NCBI RefSeq assembly: GCF_013426205.1
Contig: NC_089425.1
Location: 2,852,001 to 2,916,000 of the forward strand
Direction of reading: 5' to 3'
DNA length: 64,000 bases
Source of the DNA: Metarhizium brunneum
Taxonomy: Eukaryota; Ascomycota; Sordariomycetes; Hypocreales; Clavicipitaceae
Under the pieces are notes generated by a model. That model made no database searches and had not been told where the DNA came from. It worked only from the letters and a program-made list of their open reading frames with translations. Below, in pieces: positions 33,859 to 45,781 of this stretch (position 1 is the first letter of the stretch; every line of letters begins with the position of its first letter). Made by a program: the position numbers and the translations under genes.

Positions 33859-34774
33859 ATGTTCCGAGCCGTCGGTCTACGCAGTCCGCTTCTTTCGCCG
33901 GCGTGGACAGGCGCATGGCGAAGAATATTCCTGCCCGAAACGAAACGATCCCTTTTCAGAAATCTACAAAGTCAGCAACATGCTAGCCTCCACATGCTGC
34001 GAAACATCCCACGTCAATCCGCATATCGGTCCGGTGGACCGTTCACGAAAACACAGTGTCGCGGCTTCCGCTTCTCGTCATGGCGTCGCAATACGACACA
34101 GAACGGCACGCAGGAAAAGCTCACGCTTAGTCAGCGGTTGAAGAGGTTATCAAAGGAATACGGCTGGTCAGCAGTGGGTGTTTACTTGGCGCTCAGCGTG
34201 TTGGATTTCCCGTTTTGCTTTCTGCTCGTCAGGATTGTGGGAACAGATACCATTGGTATGTTGAAGTCGCTATTTCCCATGCCGAGAGGGATATGAAGAA
34301 ATAAATTTAATAGCCAGGGGGGCGTATTTGTATGAAGGGGGAAAGAGAGTTTGGAGCTGATGCGTACTAGGGAAAATCGAACACTATGTGGTATCGACAG
34401 TCAAGCGATTCATTCCAGAGTCAGTTCGGCAAAAGTGGCACGAGTACTGGCAATCTATCAAGAGTAAGGAGGTAGAGACGATGGGAAATGACAATATTAG
34501 CGACAAGGTGGAAATGGCTGGTTGGGGAGTTGAGGAGGCTCAGGAGCGGAACAAGGAAGAAGCTAGTAAGTGTAACTTTGTTTTATCCCACAAAGGCAAT
34601 GTGGACTGACTTGAGGGTGGTTTGGCAGGCTTGGGTACTCAGCTGGCACTTGCGTACGCTATTCACAAAAGCTTCATCTTTCTAAGAGTGCCACTGACGG
34701 CTGCGATCACGCCAAAGGTGGTCAAGGTTCTGAGATCTTGGGGCTGGAACATCGGAAAACGCGTGTCGCGCTAG
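33859..34774 (+). CDS. FAM210/DUF1279 mitochondrial membrane protein
   Basis: Exons 33859-34255, 34371-34565 and 34629-34774 (introns 115 and 63 nt) give 245 aa. Residues 1-75 are Arg/Ser-rich and serve as a mitochondrial presequence. The DUF1279 domain starts LKRLSKEYGWSAVGVYLALS (about 95-114), with the membrane helix VLDFPFCFLLVRIVG and continuation across the splice site GKIEHYVVSTVKRFIPESVR. A second hydrophobic helix follows LGTQLALAYAIHKSFIFLRV, then LTAAITPKVVKVLRSWG at the C terminus. FAM210 proteins and yeast Nat2 carry this domain; animal members support mitochondrial translation. The same role here is inferred. Confidence 0.85.
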
Positions 34775-35688
34775 AACTTGGGTTGAGGCTGGAAAAGTCA
34801 AAAGAGGCATCGGCTCATGCTTGATTAGTTTATATGGAAGACGTAGATGTATCATGCTGTATAGTATTGGAGATGAGGCGGACAGCTGATCAGCGTCATG
34901 GCTTGATGGCTGTCTGGGCGCAGAGGTAGAAGGCAGAGCAAATATACACAGCCTACATATAGAAGCTGAATAACAAATGGACTTTATACACTAGTACATC
35001 ATGACCGTCGGGGCCCTCCTCGAGTCTTTGACATCAACGGTCTCATGAGCGTTTGGTACCAGATAAGTGCACTAGGCTGAAAGCTTGATTGATATATGTG
35101 GAGCACCAACTCGGTCTCGTTAGCCGACTCTCACAGAGTTTATTCATATTTAGTTCCAACATAATTTGTCTAAATTTACGTAGTGTGGCCAGACAGACAA
35201 TAGCTGCAGCGTGGCTTGACAATACGTGGCTCATTAAATACAAACACGCACACACCACCCACACACACACACAAGAACAGAAACGACTGCGGACGGAGGC
35301 GTGGCAAACGGTAAAGTCTAATGAAGCCCGGCTACGTGGAGGACCGACCTTTCGTCTGTATTTGCCTTTGCACCAATGGTGTTTAAACAGAGGAGCCGGA
35401 CGGCAAGTCAACCAGTCACAGAGGTCAACGGCACGCGCTCCTCGGACGGGTGGCCCGGCGTCGGCTGTTGGAAGCTTTTTTCTTCGCGTATTGGCCCTAA
35501 TGTGCGCGGATTGCACGGAAGACAGAGGGAGAAAGAAAGGTCATGTGGAGTGGCAGGCCAAGACTACGTCGGGCTTGCATCTAAGTACATATTATTGTAG
35601 TACTGTATGGACATACAATGTACGGAGTAGGTACCTAATTATGCAATACGTACGACGGAGTGCGTGCGCAACCACCAACATGCTACTA

Positions 35689-35829
35689 GGCGCGCGGGCC
35701 CTGGTTCTGGTGACAGCACAACTACTACAAGACAGTGTAAAAGTCTAATTAATTCCAAAAAACTCTCACGAGTTGTCTTGCGTTTGCTGGTGAACCAGGA
35801 GACTGTCACCAGAACCAGGGCCGCGCGCC
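35689..35829. repeat. long imperfect inverted repeat (28/27-bp arms)
   Basis: Arm 1 (35689-35716) and arm 2 (35803-35829) are reverse complements over 27 positions with one extra G in arm 1; the shared core is CCCTGGTTCTGGTGACAG and the outer part is GGCGCGCGG. The spacer is 86 nt. A weaker similarity (TACT) continues outside. RNA from either strand would fold into a long hairpin. Confidence 0.85.
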
Positions 35830-36275
35830 GCGTAGAGTAGGCACCTAGGTACCGGCGTTTCGATGGAATGTCGCACAGAGCCGGAGAAGCCAGGTCCAAC
35901 TCCACAGACTCGACTCGGTACCAGAAAAGTTGGGCGGGCGAGCGTGTTGGCGGCCACAGGTGTTCCTGACCCATGTGGACGGTTCGGTTCTGACTGACCT
36001 GGGGTCCGGTGGAAGCCAAATGCCACTATTCTGTCACATGTCATCCAAGACTGGTAGGGCAAAGGCCGCAGGAGCTGGTGGCTGCGAGACATCTGGTAGC
36101 GTGGCCGCTCCAAGCGGTGTCTGCGGCGGGCGATGACCAGAAGAGCAAGCAGCTCCTAGGTTGGTGGGGTCGGATAAAAAGAAGGAAGTGACGGAGCACG
36201 CAAAGTTGCAGATCGAAACCCAAGTTGTCAAAACCGTCCCTCTTGAGGAGCCGGGCAGCAACGGACGGACGCTGG

Positions 36276-36306
36276 GACAGCTGCGACAGCTGCGACAGCT
36301 GCGACA
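36276..36306. repeat. 9-bp tandem repeat
   Basis: Three exact units of GACAGCTGC plus a partial GACA, followed by an A-run. Each unit holds a CAGCTG E-box-like core. Confidence 0.9.
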
Positions 36307-39300
36307 AAAAAAAAGCATGTTTGGGGGCTTGGTGTTGACGAAGCGCTGATGTATGTACTTACATAGTTTGGCTGGCCAGACCGGGGGTCATGTGTGAGCG
36401 GCGATTGGCTGTTGTGGATTTTAAACTTTTTTTGAATCAACCGGCACATCTTGGTGGAAATTACTTCCTACACCATGGAGCACCACGAAAACTCCTTCCT
36501 GCCTGCGAAAAAAGACAAACGTGACGAAAGGCCGGGGTCCTACGAGCCCAACCAGAGTCAGTGTCGAGGTTGCAGGGAAGGCGCCGCGAGTAATTGCTGG
36601 CCTAGCTGGGCAATCAACCAGGCAAAACCCAAGTACATACATCTCAAGTACTACATATACATGCATTGTACGAATCGGAGAGCTCATACTTGACGCAACT
36701 ATAATATATCTTTTCTGTTGTAGTATCCCCCATCAACACCCTGCAACATGTCAACGTGTCAACCGTTCACGCAACAGCCCCCTTGCCAGCCACTTGGCTG
36801 CTGAGTTGGTACTACTATCCATTAGTATTGTACTAGTCGGATCATCGGGGCAGCAGTTAGTCCAGGAATCGCCCAGCTACGAGGCACTTTACTCAAGTAA
36901 GTACCTACATACAGTAGTAGCCAGCTCAACTGGCAACATGCAATCACCACGGACCAAAAGATGTTGCGCTCTGAGAAATTGAACATCTGCGAGCATCCTC
37001 TCGGTCATGACGAAGAGACGATCTGTGCATACAACAATTGGCTGGTTCCCTCGCCATGATACTCCGTAATCGGCCGCAACATGCTAACATGCATCTCCCG
37101 CCGCAAAATATGTGAATAAATGTCACCACGACCCACTTTGTGCCGCTGGAGAGCCGTCTTGGTGTGGTTACAATCGATTCTCGATTTTGGTAGACTTGTC
37201 CACTGCACTACATGCAATACTGGTACCCTATAATAATGACTCGGATCGCAAAGTGGTAGGCATCCGTGGTCATGGCGCGCCGGGAAGCGCAAGAAAAAAA
37301 GAAGGAAAGAGGGAAAAGAAACGGCATCGATATCGTTGACGACAGACACCTCCTCGCCGTGGCGGCGCTAGCTTGATACGTGAGCCTTAGCTTCAACATG
37401 GAAACTCAGGATACGAGCCACTTCGTCTTCATGGCGTGTAAGTGCCAGTCCGCTCACCAGCTGCATACATGAGATAACACCCATTTTTAAATTCAATAGC
37501 CCAGCTTTATATCTAGCGGGTGAAAGCTTGTCAAAAGTTTGGAACCAAACCTTTGGATTCCAGCTTGACACTCCGTCCATGTCCATGCTTTTGCCAGCCA
37601 AGGTCGCCAGTCGCCTGTGGGCCATGTCCTGGGAGAAGACGGCTGGCTAAAGTGTCAGACTCGGAGAAAAAGGTGCAAGAATACAGACTACTACATGGTA
37701 CGTGCAGATTGACTAGTAGTTCATGCGGATGTCAGACACCAATAAGCGATTAAAGGCGCCAACTGTCTGGGGGCAACTAGCCGGAAGAGACGGCCCTCCA
37801 CTCTGCCCCATGCCGCTCCGTATGCCACTTTGCACGTACAACATAAAAGTCTAGGCCAGTTCATTGTCTCGTAGCAACGTGTCGACTGAATTTCGAACCC
37901 CTGCCGCAACCCCCATGCACAGGTAATGTTGTGTGTAGGCATGTGTACGGAGTACGGAGTACAGCACCAAGGACACAAACGAATGACATCTCGCCAAGAC
38001 CCTGCGCTCCTGAATCAGTCGTGACTGAGGTGGCCATCGGCAAAGATGGAGCACATCATGGCCAGGGGTTTGATGGCGAGGCTAGAACCCTTGACAGAAC
38101 CCGAGCGGTGGACCGCCTGGATTGTTTCTGAAGTCGGACACAGACGTTTGACGGCTCGCGAGTTGGGATGTTCTGGCGAGTTTCGTGTGGAACCCGTCGT
38201 TGGGGGACTGGCTGCGAACCGCTCGGGCATTTTGTGGTTAGCAGTGGGATTGACTGTACGGAGTACCATTCAACGATTCTCTGACTATCATGACTGAAGA
38301 GTGAAAGAAGGGATACCAGGAAATAGACCATAAAAGCACTGGGCGGAAACTTGAGCACACGACTCCAACGGCCACGCCTGTGGCCCTAACTCTATTTTGT
38401 TTTACTCAGCTTTTACTCATCCTCAGTGTCTGATTCCGTGGCCCTATATACACGAATAGAGTGAGAAGGCACCCAGGCTTCGGGCACCCAGACAAATGGC
38501 CGCCAGAGAAGCGAGATGTGTTCATCACCGGAGCAGAGAGAGTCGAGCGACGCCTGAAAGAGGGGGTAGTCCTAAAGGGTTGGTGCAGCGAATATTTGCT
38601 CGTCCTGAGCACGAAACTTTGTCGCTCAGCATGGGCTGCGTGTCCTTCGTCGCGACCCTGCTCCAAAGGACAGAAGGCGCTGGTGGAAATGGCAGCATGT
38701 GGGCATCGTGGTGGGAGTTAGACTTTTCAGGTGATGCAGCCCTTCCGTCAGCACTCCATCACCACACCTCCACAAGGACCTTCACACCGTGAATTCCATA
38801 CTCTTCAGACGCATCCGCGACATCAGAAAAGGCAAATCCCAGCGACGACAGCCAATCGCTTTCCGTGGCGGCGCGGACAGGCCCCATTATGCGCGGCTCG
38901 GTGCCAGATGTCTCTCACAGCCACAACCCCCGTCTGTCACTTTCGACAAGCGTCTTGGCGCGGCAGTCTGGTTGTCTGGCGAGCAGGGGGCGACGAGCCA
39001 GTTGTCATATCGGCCAGGGGCCCTGTCAAGACTCTGTTCCTCGTCAACTTTGAAGTCCAGCGCGAGCGCGGGAGGGCCCAGGCTGTCACTTATCGTAATT
39101 CACACCTGTAGCACACATGGTGCTCTTGATACCGCGCCTCATATTACGCAGCTGCTGATATTGTTTTTTTGAGTTCAGTAAACAGCCAGGGTCCCCCGAA
39201 AGACCGATAATGACTGACAATGCAGAGCACGACGGAGACAGGCTGCAGGCCGCAAACATGGTTGGAAGTGGTAGTGGAGAGTGACCCAGAGCTCCTTCTC

Positions 39301-41724
39301 ATTGTGTCTCGCCGTCTTTCTTGCCGCCCGCACCTTCCCGGTGTCATCAACGAGGTCGCTTTGCGCTTGCCATTGTTCGCATTTTTTGGAATCGGCCGAT
39401 GGCTCGGCGTTTCTTGTCTCTCTGGTGTCAACTTTTCATCACCCACATCTCCCTGTTTTGTGCTTCATTGTCTCCCTTCGACTTTGTGATGATGTGCAAT
39501 TCTGACCTGATTACTTACGGGTGGGTTACCAAGCCTGGCCACAACCGAGCCGATCATTATCGCGTCGTTCGGGTATAAGTATTAGTCAAAGCTAGCTCGC
39601 GTCTTGAGCGACGGCTCCAGACGGTCCCAAACTCTGTTTGCAACCCGTGGAGCCAGGGCGGCCATAGCTAGCCATGTCATCGTCATAAGCACCCTCTGTA
39701 ATAGGAGCGCTCTCCGAGGCGATCCCTGAGGTTAAGCCCAGTACAGACTGCCAGGGAAAGCCTAATATTAGGGTCTGGCTTTTGCTCATCAGAGTTCAAG
39801 ACAACGGCCAGCAATGCCAATCGTGGGTCTTTCTGTCTGGTGATTGGAACATCCATGTTCTCGGGCCTCCCATTGACGACGGATGACTGGGTGCCGGAAA
39901 AGCAACAGCGTCAAGAGCATGTCAGTGCAATGGAATCACGCGAAGGAGCCATGTCGGGAGATGAAGCGGGATCTGACGCATCGTCATCGACGTGGTGCCT
40001 GAGAACCTCTTCAGACACGAGGCTGCAGCGAAAAAAGGTGCGGATAATCAGATTGTTGACTGGCCACCTGTCTGACTGCATCACCCATCCGCAGATTCAA
40101 CTGACCACGGCGTACCAGACTTCGGGAAGAGCCTGGGGTTTTGGCACACCCGCGCTACCGCTCTGTCGCTGCCCATGCCAGGCTTTGGCCAAAAAAACCG
40201 CCACACTGTCATGACCCCAGAGCTTTCGTTAGCCTACGGACCGATGCCAGTTTCGTCATGGCCTCCCGAGCTTCCAACAGTAGTGAATCGTCGACCAAGT
40301 CAACGGCGAGGCCTAGACACAAAAGCATAATGAGCCTTACGATCCGGGCATATAGACTTTTGCTCTGGGCTGTGCTGTCGCCATCGTCGACTGCCCCGTG
40401 GTGGCCGGCGAGAGTTTTATTTTTAATCACGGGCTTTAGGTTCTTGAGCCACGAACCCAAGGCCACAATTCTCCATAACACACGTGTCATGTGAGGACAA
40501 GTAACTTTTGTTTGAGTGCAACTCAATGATGACGGATGAGGGGCGAATCCATGAGCTCGAGTCTGACACGGGTAACTAATACGGAGGACGGAGTAGTTAT
40601 CTCACATATCCGCCCTGCTGTGCAGTACTTGCATACATACTGTACAGGGCTCGCTGCAGACGGTAGTACTACTACAACCACACATGGAGTTATACTTTGG
40701 CTGGGCATTTATTTTGTCCACGCACCCAGGTGTGTCGCCAACAGCAGCATGGCTGCCCCACGACCCGATGGAAGATGGCCGGCTCGAAACGCCTGGTAAA
40801 TTTGCTGGTACATTCCTATTACCATTGTAACAATGGGGAAGCACTGTCGGATTCTCTGATCCAGCCCCTTGGCCCGAACGTTGCTGCGGCGTTGTCTATA
40901 CAGCCACGGCGTATACTTGCCACGACGTCGACTTACTCGGGCTCGCGCTGTTTAACCTTTGGCCCCTTTCCCGGCTCTTCGAGCCTCGCCTCGGCCATTC
41001 TGGGCATTGCAATGGCAAGATTGCCGGTGCTGCAAGTTGTCTATAAAGCACCCAGTGCTTGCACCAGATTCCTGGAACGACCCATCCCGTCCACCTGCAG
41101 CCATCTTACAAGCCCCCCCCTGGTTACCCTCCAAGCAACTCTGCATATGCCACTATTTTCCTCTTTCCCCAATCTTGAGTCCATTTTGGAGCGTACTATA
41201 AACGCCGTCTCCTGCACCTAACAAGCCAGACTGTTACCCCAAGGCTGACACAGCGTTGCAAGACAAACTCACAGACAGACAGACTACCTTGTCACCACCT
41301 TGTGCTTGGGAGAAAAGTCTCCGTCTTTTAGTGTCGTCAGCCGCGATCAAGCAAGCAACGGAAAAGAGGAGAGAATAGAAAAGCACGGTTCACAACGGTG
41401 CCCGTTTTGCTCGCCAGTTTACAGTCAGTGCCGGCTAGTTAGGGCTAGGGAGGTTTGGTCAACACCTCGACATACACGCCACACCCCTTGTTATTCCTCG
41501 GTGAGAGAGCTTCTCTACTAGAGACAATTCTGACAAGGAGGAGACTTCCTTTTTGGTCCTTGTGTTTTTTAAATCGCATTTTGGCCTTCGACCCAAAGTA
41601 TTAATAACACCCCTGCCGATACTTCCCATTTCCGCTATCTTGTACCCACACTGTGCATCCATCCCCAAGGCGCTTTAACCGCCCATACATACCGTCAGAA
41701 CAAAGCACCCGCATACATATATAC

Positions 41725-42168
41725 ATGAGAGGTTCGCCCTCCGTCTGGGACTCTCCTTCTCAAAATATGTTGTCTGTCGCCGCTCAAGATACCCATCACT
41801 ACCACCAGAGTCAACACCACCAGGCGTACCCCCCTCACTACCGCCCAATGCCTCACCGTGAAGACACCCCCGTCATGAGTGTTGCCGCGAGCAGCTCTCC
41901 TGCTCCGGGCAAGAACTCACAAGATGCTGCGGTAGCCCAAGCTCTCGAGATTGCTCGCGAGAGTCCGGACGGGGCCTCGGACCCTACTGTCAGCAAGATT
42001 CTCGAGAGTGCTCTCTCTCAAATCTGGGGCAAGGTCCAGGCCGAGCCCAACTCATACGTCATGACGAGGGACGAGTTTGCCGTCTTCAACTTCTTCCAGC
42101 ACCGTTTCATCGGCGACAACGATGCCGTCGAGGCTCGAAAACGATACTGGGACAACTGCCATGCTTGA
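41725..42168 (+). CDS. small fungal protein of unknown function (147 aa)
   Basis: The ATG at 41725 is the first in frame; only a GTG lies upstream. The N-terminal half is low-complexity, His/Tyr/Pro/Ser-rich (AAQDTHHYHQSQHHQAYPPH). The C-terminal 75 residues look folded and conserved: ALEIARESPDGASDPTVSKI, LESALSQIWGKVQAEPNSYV and MTRDEFAVFNFFQHRFIGDN, ending ARKRYWDNCHA. Codons are strongly C-ending, so the gene is real. I know of no assigned function. The gene stands alone with about 7 kb of non-coding DNA upstream and 9 kb downstream. An alternative start is the Met at 41767 (LSVAAQDTHH). In fungi, such isolation often goes with developmental regulation, which is an inference. Confidence 0.75.
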   Translation: MRGSPSVWDSPSQNMLSVAAQDTHHYHQSQHHQAYPPHYRPMPHREDTPVMSVAASSSPAPGKNSQDAAVAQALEIARESPDGASDPTVSKILESALSQIWGKVQAEPNSYVMTRDEFAVFNFFQHRFIGDNDAVEARKRYWDNCHA

Positions 42169-44907
42169 GAGGCGCAAAGGTCCCTGGCATGGTTGGCAAA
42201 GTACTACTATTCGTTTTCTTCACCCTCCCATACTTTCTTTTTCTGGCTGGCGCCAGAAACTGCACTAGCTTCATGTGGCCACCCAGAAAGGCAGGCTGGT
42301 CCCGACATATCCCAATTCTGACAGGCGCATATTACGGCCATTACCACCTGAAGTCACCAGTAATCGATCAGGCCATTCTCGAGAGGTCATGAGACCGCCG
42401 ATGATATGAAACAAGGCGCCAAAAAGAAAAACGAGCATGTGCAATGCAGACCATGCCAGGCGGCTTCATTGCTGAGCGGTCCAAAGCCGGATCAAGTTGA
42501 CGACCGCCATTTGGGGGCAAATCAGGTCCTCGCTCGTCGTGGCAGTCAGGTCAATGTGCAATGCGCCCAAAGCACTCACCGGTATGTACATACGTACAAA
42601 CAAACACAGGGCAGGAACCTCGACTCGTACCGGGGCGCAGGGCTAGACTGGATCGCAGCCAAAATGTCGCCCGGGTCTTGAAATTCGGGCGTGGTGACAT
42701 TGAGGTTCCCTGGTTTCCAAGGGTTCGCCCTTCCCCCACTTCAGAGCCCACGAGTCTCTTTGTGTTGCCGGCGGCCCCTCAGCTGTCGAAATCCAACGTT
42801 CGACCCGTTGCGGCCCCAGGTCTACCCCTGGACTGCCATTGCAGGACTTGACTGGGAGATCCTAGGGACTGCTTTGCCAAGCTGGCCGACTTCCCAAAGC
42901 AGCATGATCTGGTTCCTCTCGCCAATCGCCCTGATGGCTGGTTGCACCAGAGCCAAGGCACGATAAACAGCGACGGCGACGGCGATGGCAGACTATTGGC
43001 AAGTTGCCACCGAAGTCTTGGTGCCCAGGGAGCAAATCGCACCTCAACATGTTCACAGCGTGGTCCGATGTGGTGATTTGCGAGGCTGGCTCCACGTGCC
43101 GGCAATTCTATTTCAAACGACAATGTTATACCGGCAACCATCCAAGATGGAGAGTCATTGCGGCACTCCCTCATTCACGCTTACTCGCCAGTACAGCCTG
43201 CGATGCAGAGCTTGGCCACCAAGGGCACTGACTGGCACAAACCACCCTAGCGCCTCGTCCTTTCTCTCATCATCACTCAACCTCTGACGGCGCCACTTTG
43301 GTATAAATGCATACGATACGGACTTTGCTTATGCAAGAATCTAACGAATTATGAACTAGTCCTCATGTTTGTCCATTTTTTGTATATATTGAATTTCATC
43401 TCTCTGTAACATTTTCAGATGGAACTAAACAGAGAAACCATGGTGCACGCCTGTATTACGTGGTGTTACAGTCTATTCCCATTAGACAGCACTACGTTTA
43501 TTAATCAAGACTGTGAAACCCTGACCTGCTGTTCTCGATGCCCAGACGAAATGACAAAAGGGGAGCTCTTGGCCAGATGAAACGTTAGACTCTATTGCAA
43601 TGGCGTGCATGGGGTGCACGGGAGGACGTGTCGGTGGTGGCGCCAGATTGTTGAAAATGAGACATGATGTGGAATTTGGATAAGCTGCTACGCCCATTTG
43701 ATGCAGGCCGGAGGCTTTTTTTTTTTTTCAATTTCCCAAAGCAGCGTTTGGAGTCATTCATAACTAGGCGGGCCAGGGCTAACAGTTCTCAATAACTGCC
43801 GGCAGCCGCGGAGACGTCAATAGTCGTTGGGCCTGCGTTACACACATAAGTCTGTGGTCTGTGTGGTTGCTTTTACTGAAGATCTGCGACAGGGAGAAGT
43901 CATGGTACTACTACCATGGGCAGATTAAGTCGAAAACCTACGCCGCAAGGTGTGCCAGATTTAGATCTGGGGTGCATGAGACACGATCAAAATAAGATAC
44001 TACTAAAAGAGAAAAAAAGAAAAAGAATGGAAGAATGCAGCTAGTATGTACATACTCCGTACAATAAACCTGTTTGCTTCACGTGGCTCACCTTGCGCCC
44101 CGGGACTGGGACTGCACTTGGCTTTTTGGCCACACGAACTGCCGATATGCAATGGCTGGGTGGATCTAGATGCCACGAGTGCATGGGCTCGGAGGGGGGG
44201 ATACTACTCAAGCTAACACCAAGATAAGGCAAAAAAAAGGGCAAGCAACTTAACAGAGGGCTTCTGCGGTTGACAAGCACCATGTCCCTTTTCTCCCCCT
44301 TCCCAGTTTGGCGGTTGTCTGTGCGCCGCCAGGCGAGAGACGCCCCGGCACCTTGGGGTCTGGTCGGCTGCCCTTTTTTTTTTCTTTCCCACGGGGCAAG
44401 TCGCGGCGTAGCATACTACATTGTGCAAGGGCGGCAAAAGGGGGACCAGCAGGCAAGGGCGGCATATACCCGCACGAGCAAACAACAAGATGCATTGTGT
44501 AGTAGAGTAGTACTCTGTACAGTGGTGCACCATAGACGGGCGACGGCATGGCTGGTCGGCATGGCGCAGGGCAGGGCAAAAAGGAATTAGAGTTCGTCCT
44601 TGTTCCCAGGCCGGCTGGAGCAATAGCCGAAAAGGACAGCGGCAGCGATGGGGGCAAGCCCGGGCGCCTGGCCTGGCCTCTTTCTCTTCGTTCGATGTCG
44701 ATTTGCAGGAGGCATTGGTCGGCCGATGATGCAGAGGAGCTGCTTTAACAAGCGTAAATTTGCCGCTTTTGTCGAGTCAATTGTTCGAGCGGTACTGCAT
44801 GCATGCATGCATGTATTACAGTTTTTACAAAACAGGTGCCGTTTTATTATCTCGCAGGGTCTTGGCGAAAAGTATATTATGTACATACATACGAGAAGGG
44901 AGACGAC

Positions 44908-44947
44908 TCTGACTCTGACTCTCTCTCTCTCTCTCTCTTTTTTTTTG
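44908..44947 (+). repeat. CT microsatellite with T-run
   Basis: Three ACTCTG-like units pass into a run of CT dinucleotides and then a T-run. It is a simple low-complexity tract. Confidence 0.85.
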
Positions 44948-45573
44948 CGTCATCAAGTGGATGAGAAAGAAAAAATAACACAAGTCGCTGACGCAGATAC
45001 GCTGAAGCAGGATACACGAGGAGGCCAGCCAGCGCTTAAGGTTTGATGCTCACGGTCCGTGTGCGCCGGAAGTTTTTGTCCCTCGTTACTGGTCGGACGG
45101 ACGGGGGACCAAATGGTCTGAACCTTTTTTTTATATTTTTTTTATGCGGTTTCGCCATTTTCGTGGCGTCATGGAACGAGACAAACACCGCGGTGGTTTT
45201 GTGTTGTTCGCCCCTTTCTTTCCCTTGCATTCCGGTTCCTGAATCCGCTCCGGTGCGTGGCCAAAGCCGAATCAAGTCCGAGTGACAGGGAATGAAATAA
45301 AGCAAAAATGTCCCAACGGGGCGTGGGCATTCAGTCAGGGCCGGGGTTCTTGCCGACGTTGCAGCTGTGCCTTGTACATAACATACATACATATAATATT
45401 AAGATTTGCGTGTCTGATTGGCCGCTTGTCGGTGCAATGTTGCTGCTGAGAGGGCGACGTATGTGTACATTCGTTAAGAGTCGAGGACCTTGCGGGGTCC
45501 CTCTGCCCCATGTGTCCAGAAGGACAAGACCGCTACCAGACGAATAATGTGCTGATGTGATAAATTCAATGTA

Positions 45574-45605
45574 CCTGTCAGGTAGATACTTGTGTACCTG
45601 ACAGG
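45574..45605. repeat. perfect 11-bp inverted repeat (hairpin)
   Basis: CCTGTCAGGTA at 45574-45584 and TACCTGACAGG at 45595-45605 are exact reverse complements with a 10-nt loop. Each arm is itself near-palindromic around T or A (ACCTGTCAGGT). Confidence 0.9.
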
Positions 45606-45753
45606 GCTACAGATACATGAATCACGTGCTGTTTTCCAAGCAAGTCAAGGTACCATTTAACCGTGGTTATCTGACTGGCTATCGACCCCTGAAATTGGCT
45701 TTCCACAAGGTGCCCGATTTTTACAGAGATGGACAGGCGCAAAACTTTAATTT

Positions 45754-45781
45754 GGGGGTGGAGTCCGGGAAAAAGGGGGGG
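45754..45781 (+). other. G-tract cluster, possible G-quadruplex
   Basis: G-runs of 5, 3 and 7 bases occur at 45754, 45767 and 45775. The last run can be read as two G3 tracts, satisfying a four-tract G3 pattern with loops of about 10, 5 and 1 nt. Confidence 0.45.

Larger units (their letters stand above)
34775..41724. other. 6.95-kb region without recognisable genes
   Basis: I found no frame with fungal codon bias, splice logic or family resemblance. The region contains four TACGGAGTA copies (35621, 37946, 37953, 38257), a long inverted repeat (35689-35829), a 9-bp tandem repeat (36276-36306), a CA-rich tract (35247-35273) and many short TACTAC/GTAGTA runs. The last 500 bp should be leader of the small gene at 41725; a TATAAAG-like box is at 41042. 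Small ORFs up to about 170 codons on either strand look accidental. Confidence 0.55.

Noticed and set aside
37850..37970. Possible tRNA-like B box (GGGGTTCGAAATTC on the minus strand)
   Set aside because: No A box, acceptor stem or cloverleaf could be drawn around it.
40697..41221. 174-codon frame in the gene-poor stretch
   Set aside because: Codon use is random-like, the product has no ordered features and no family resemblance.
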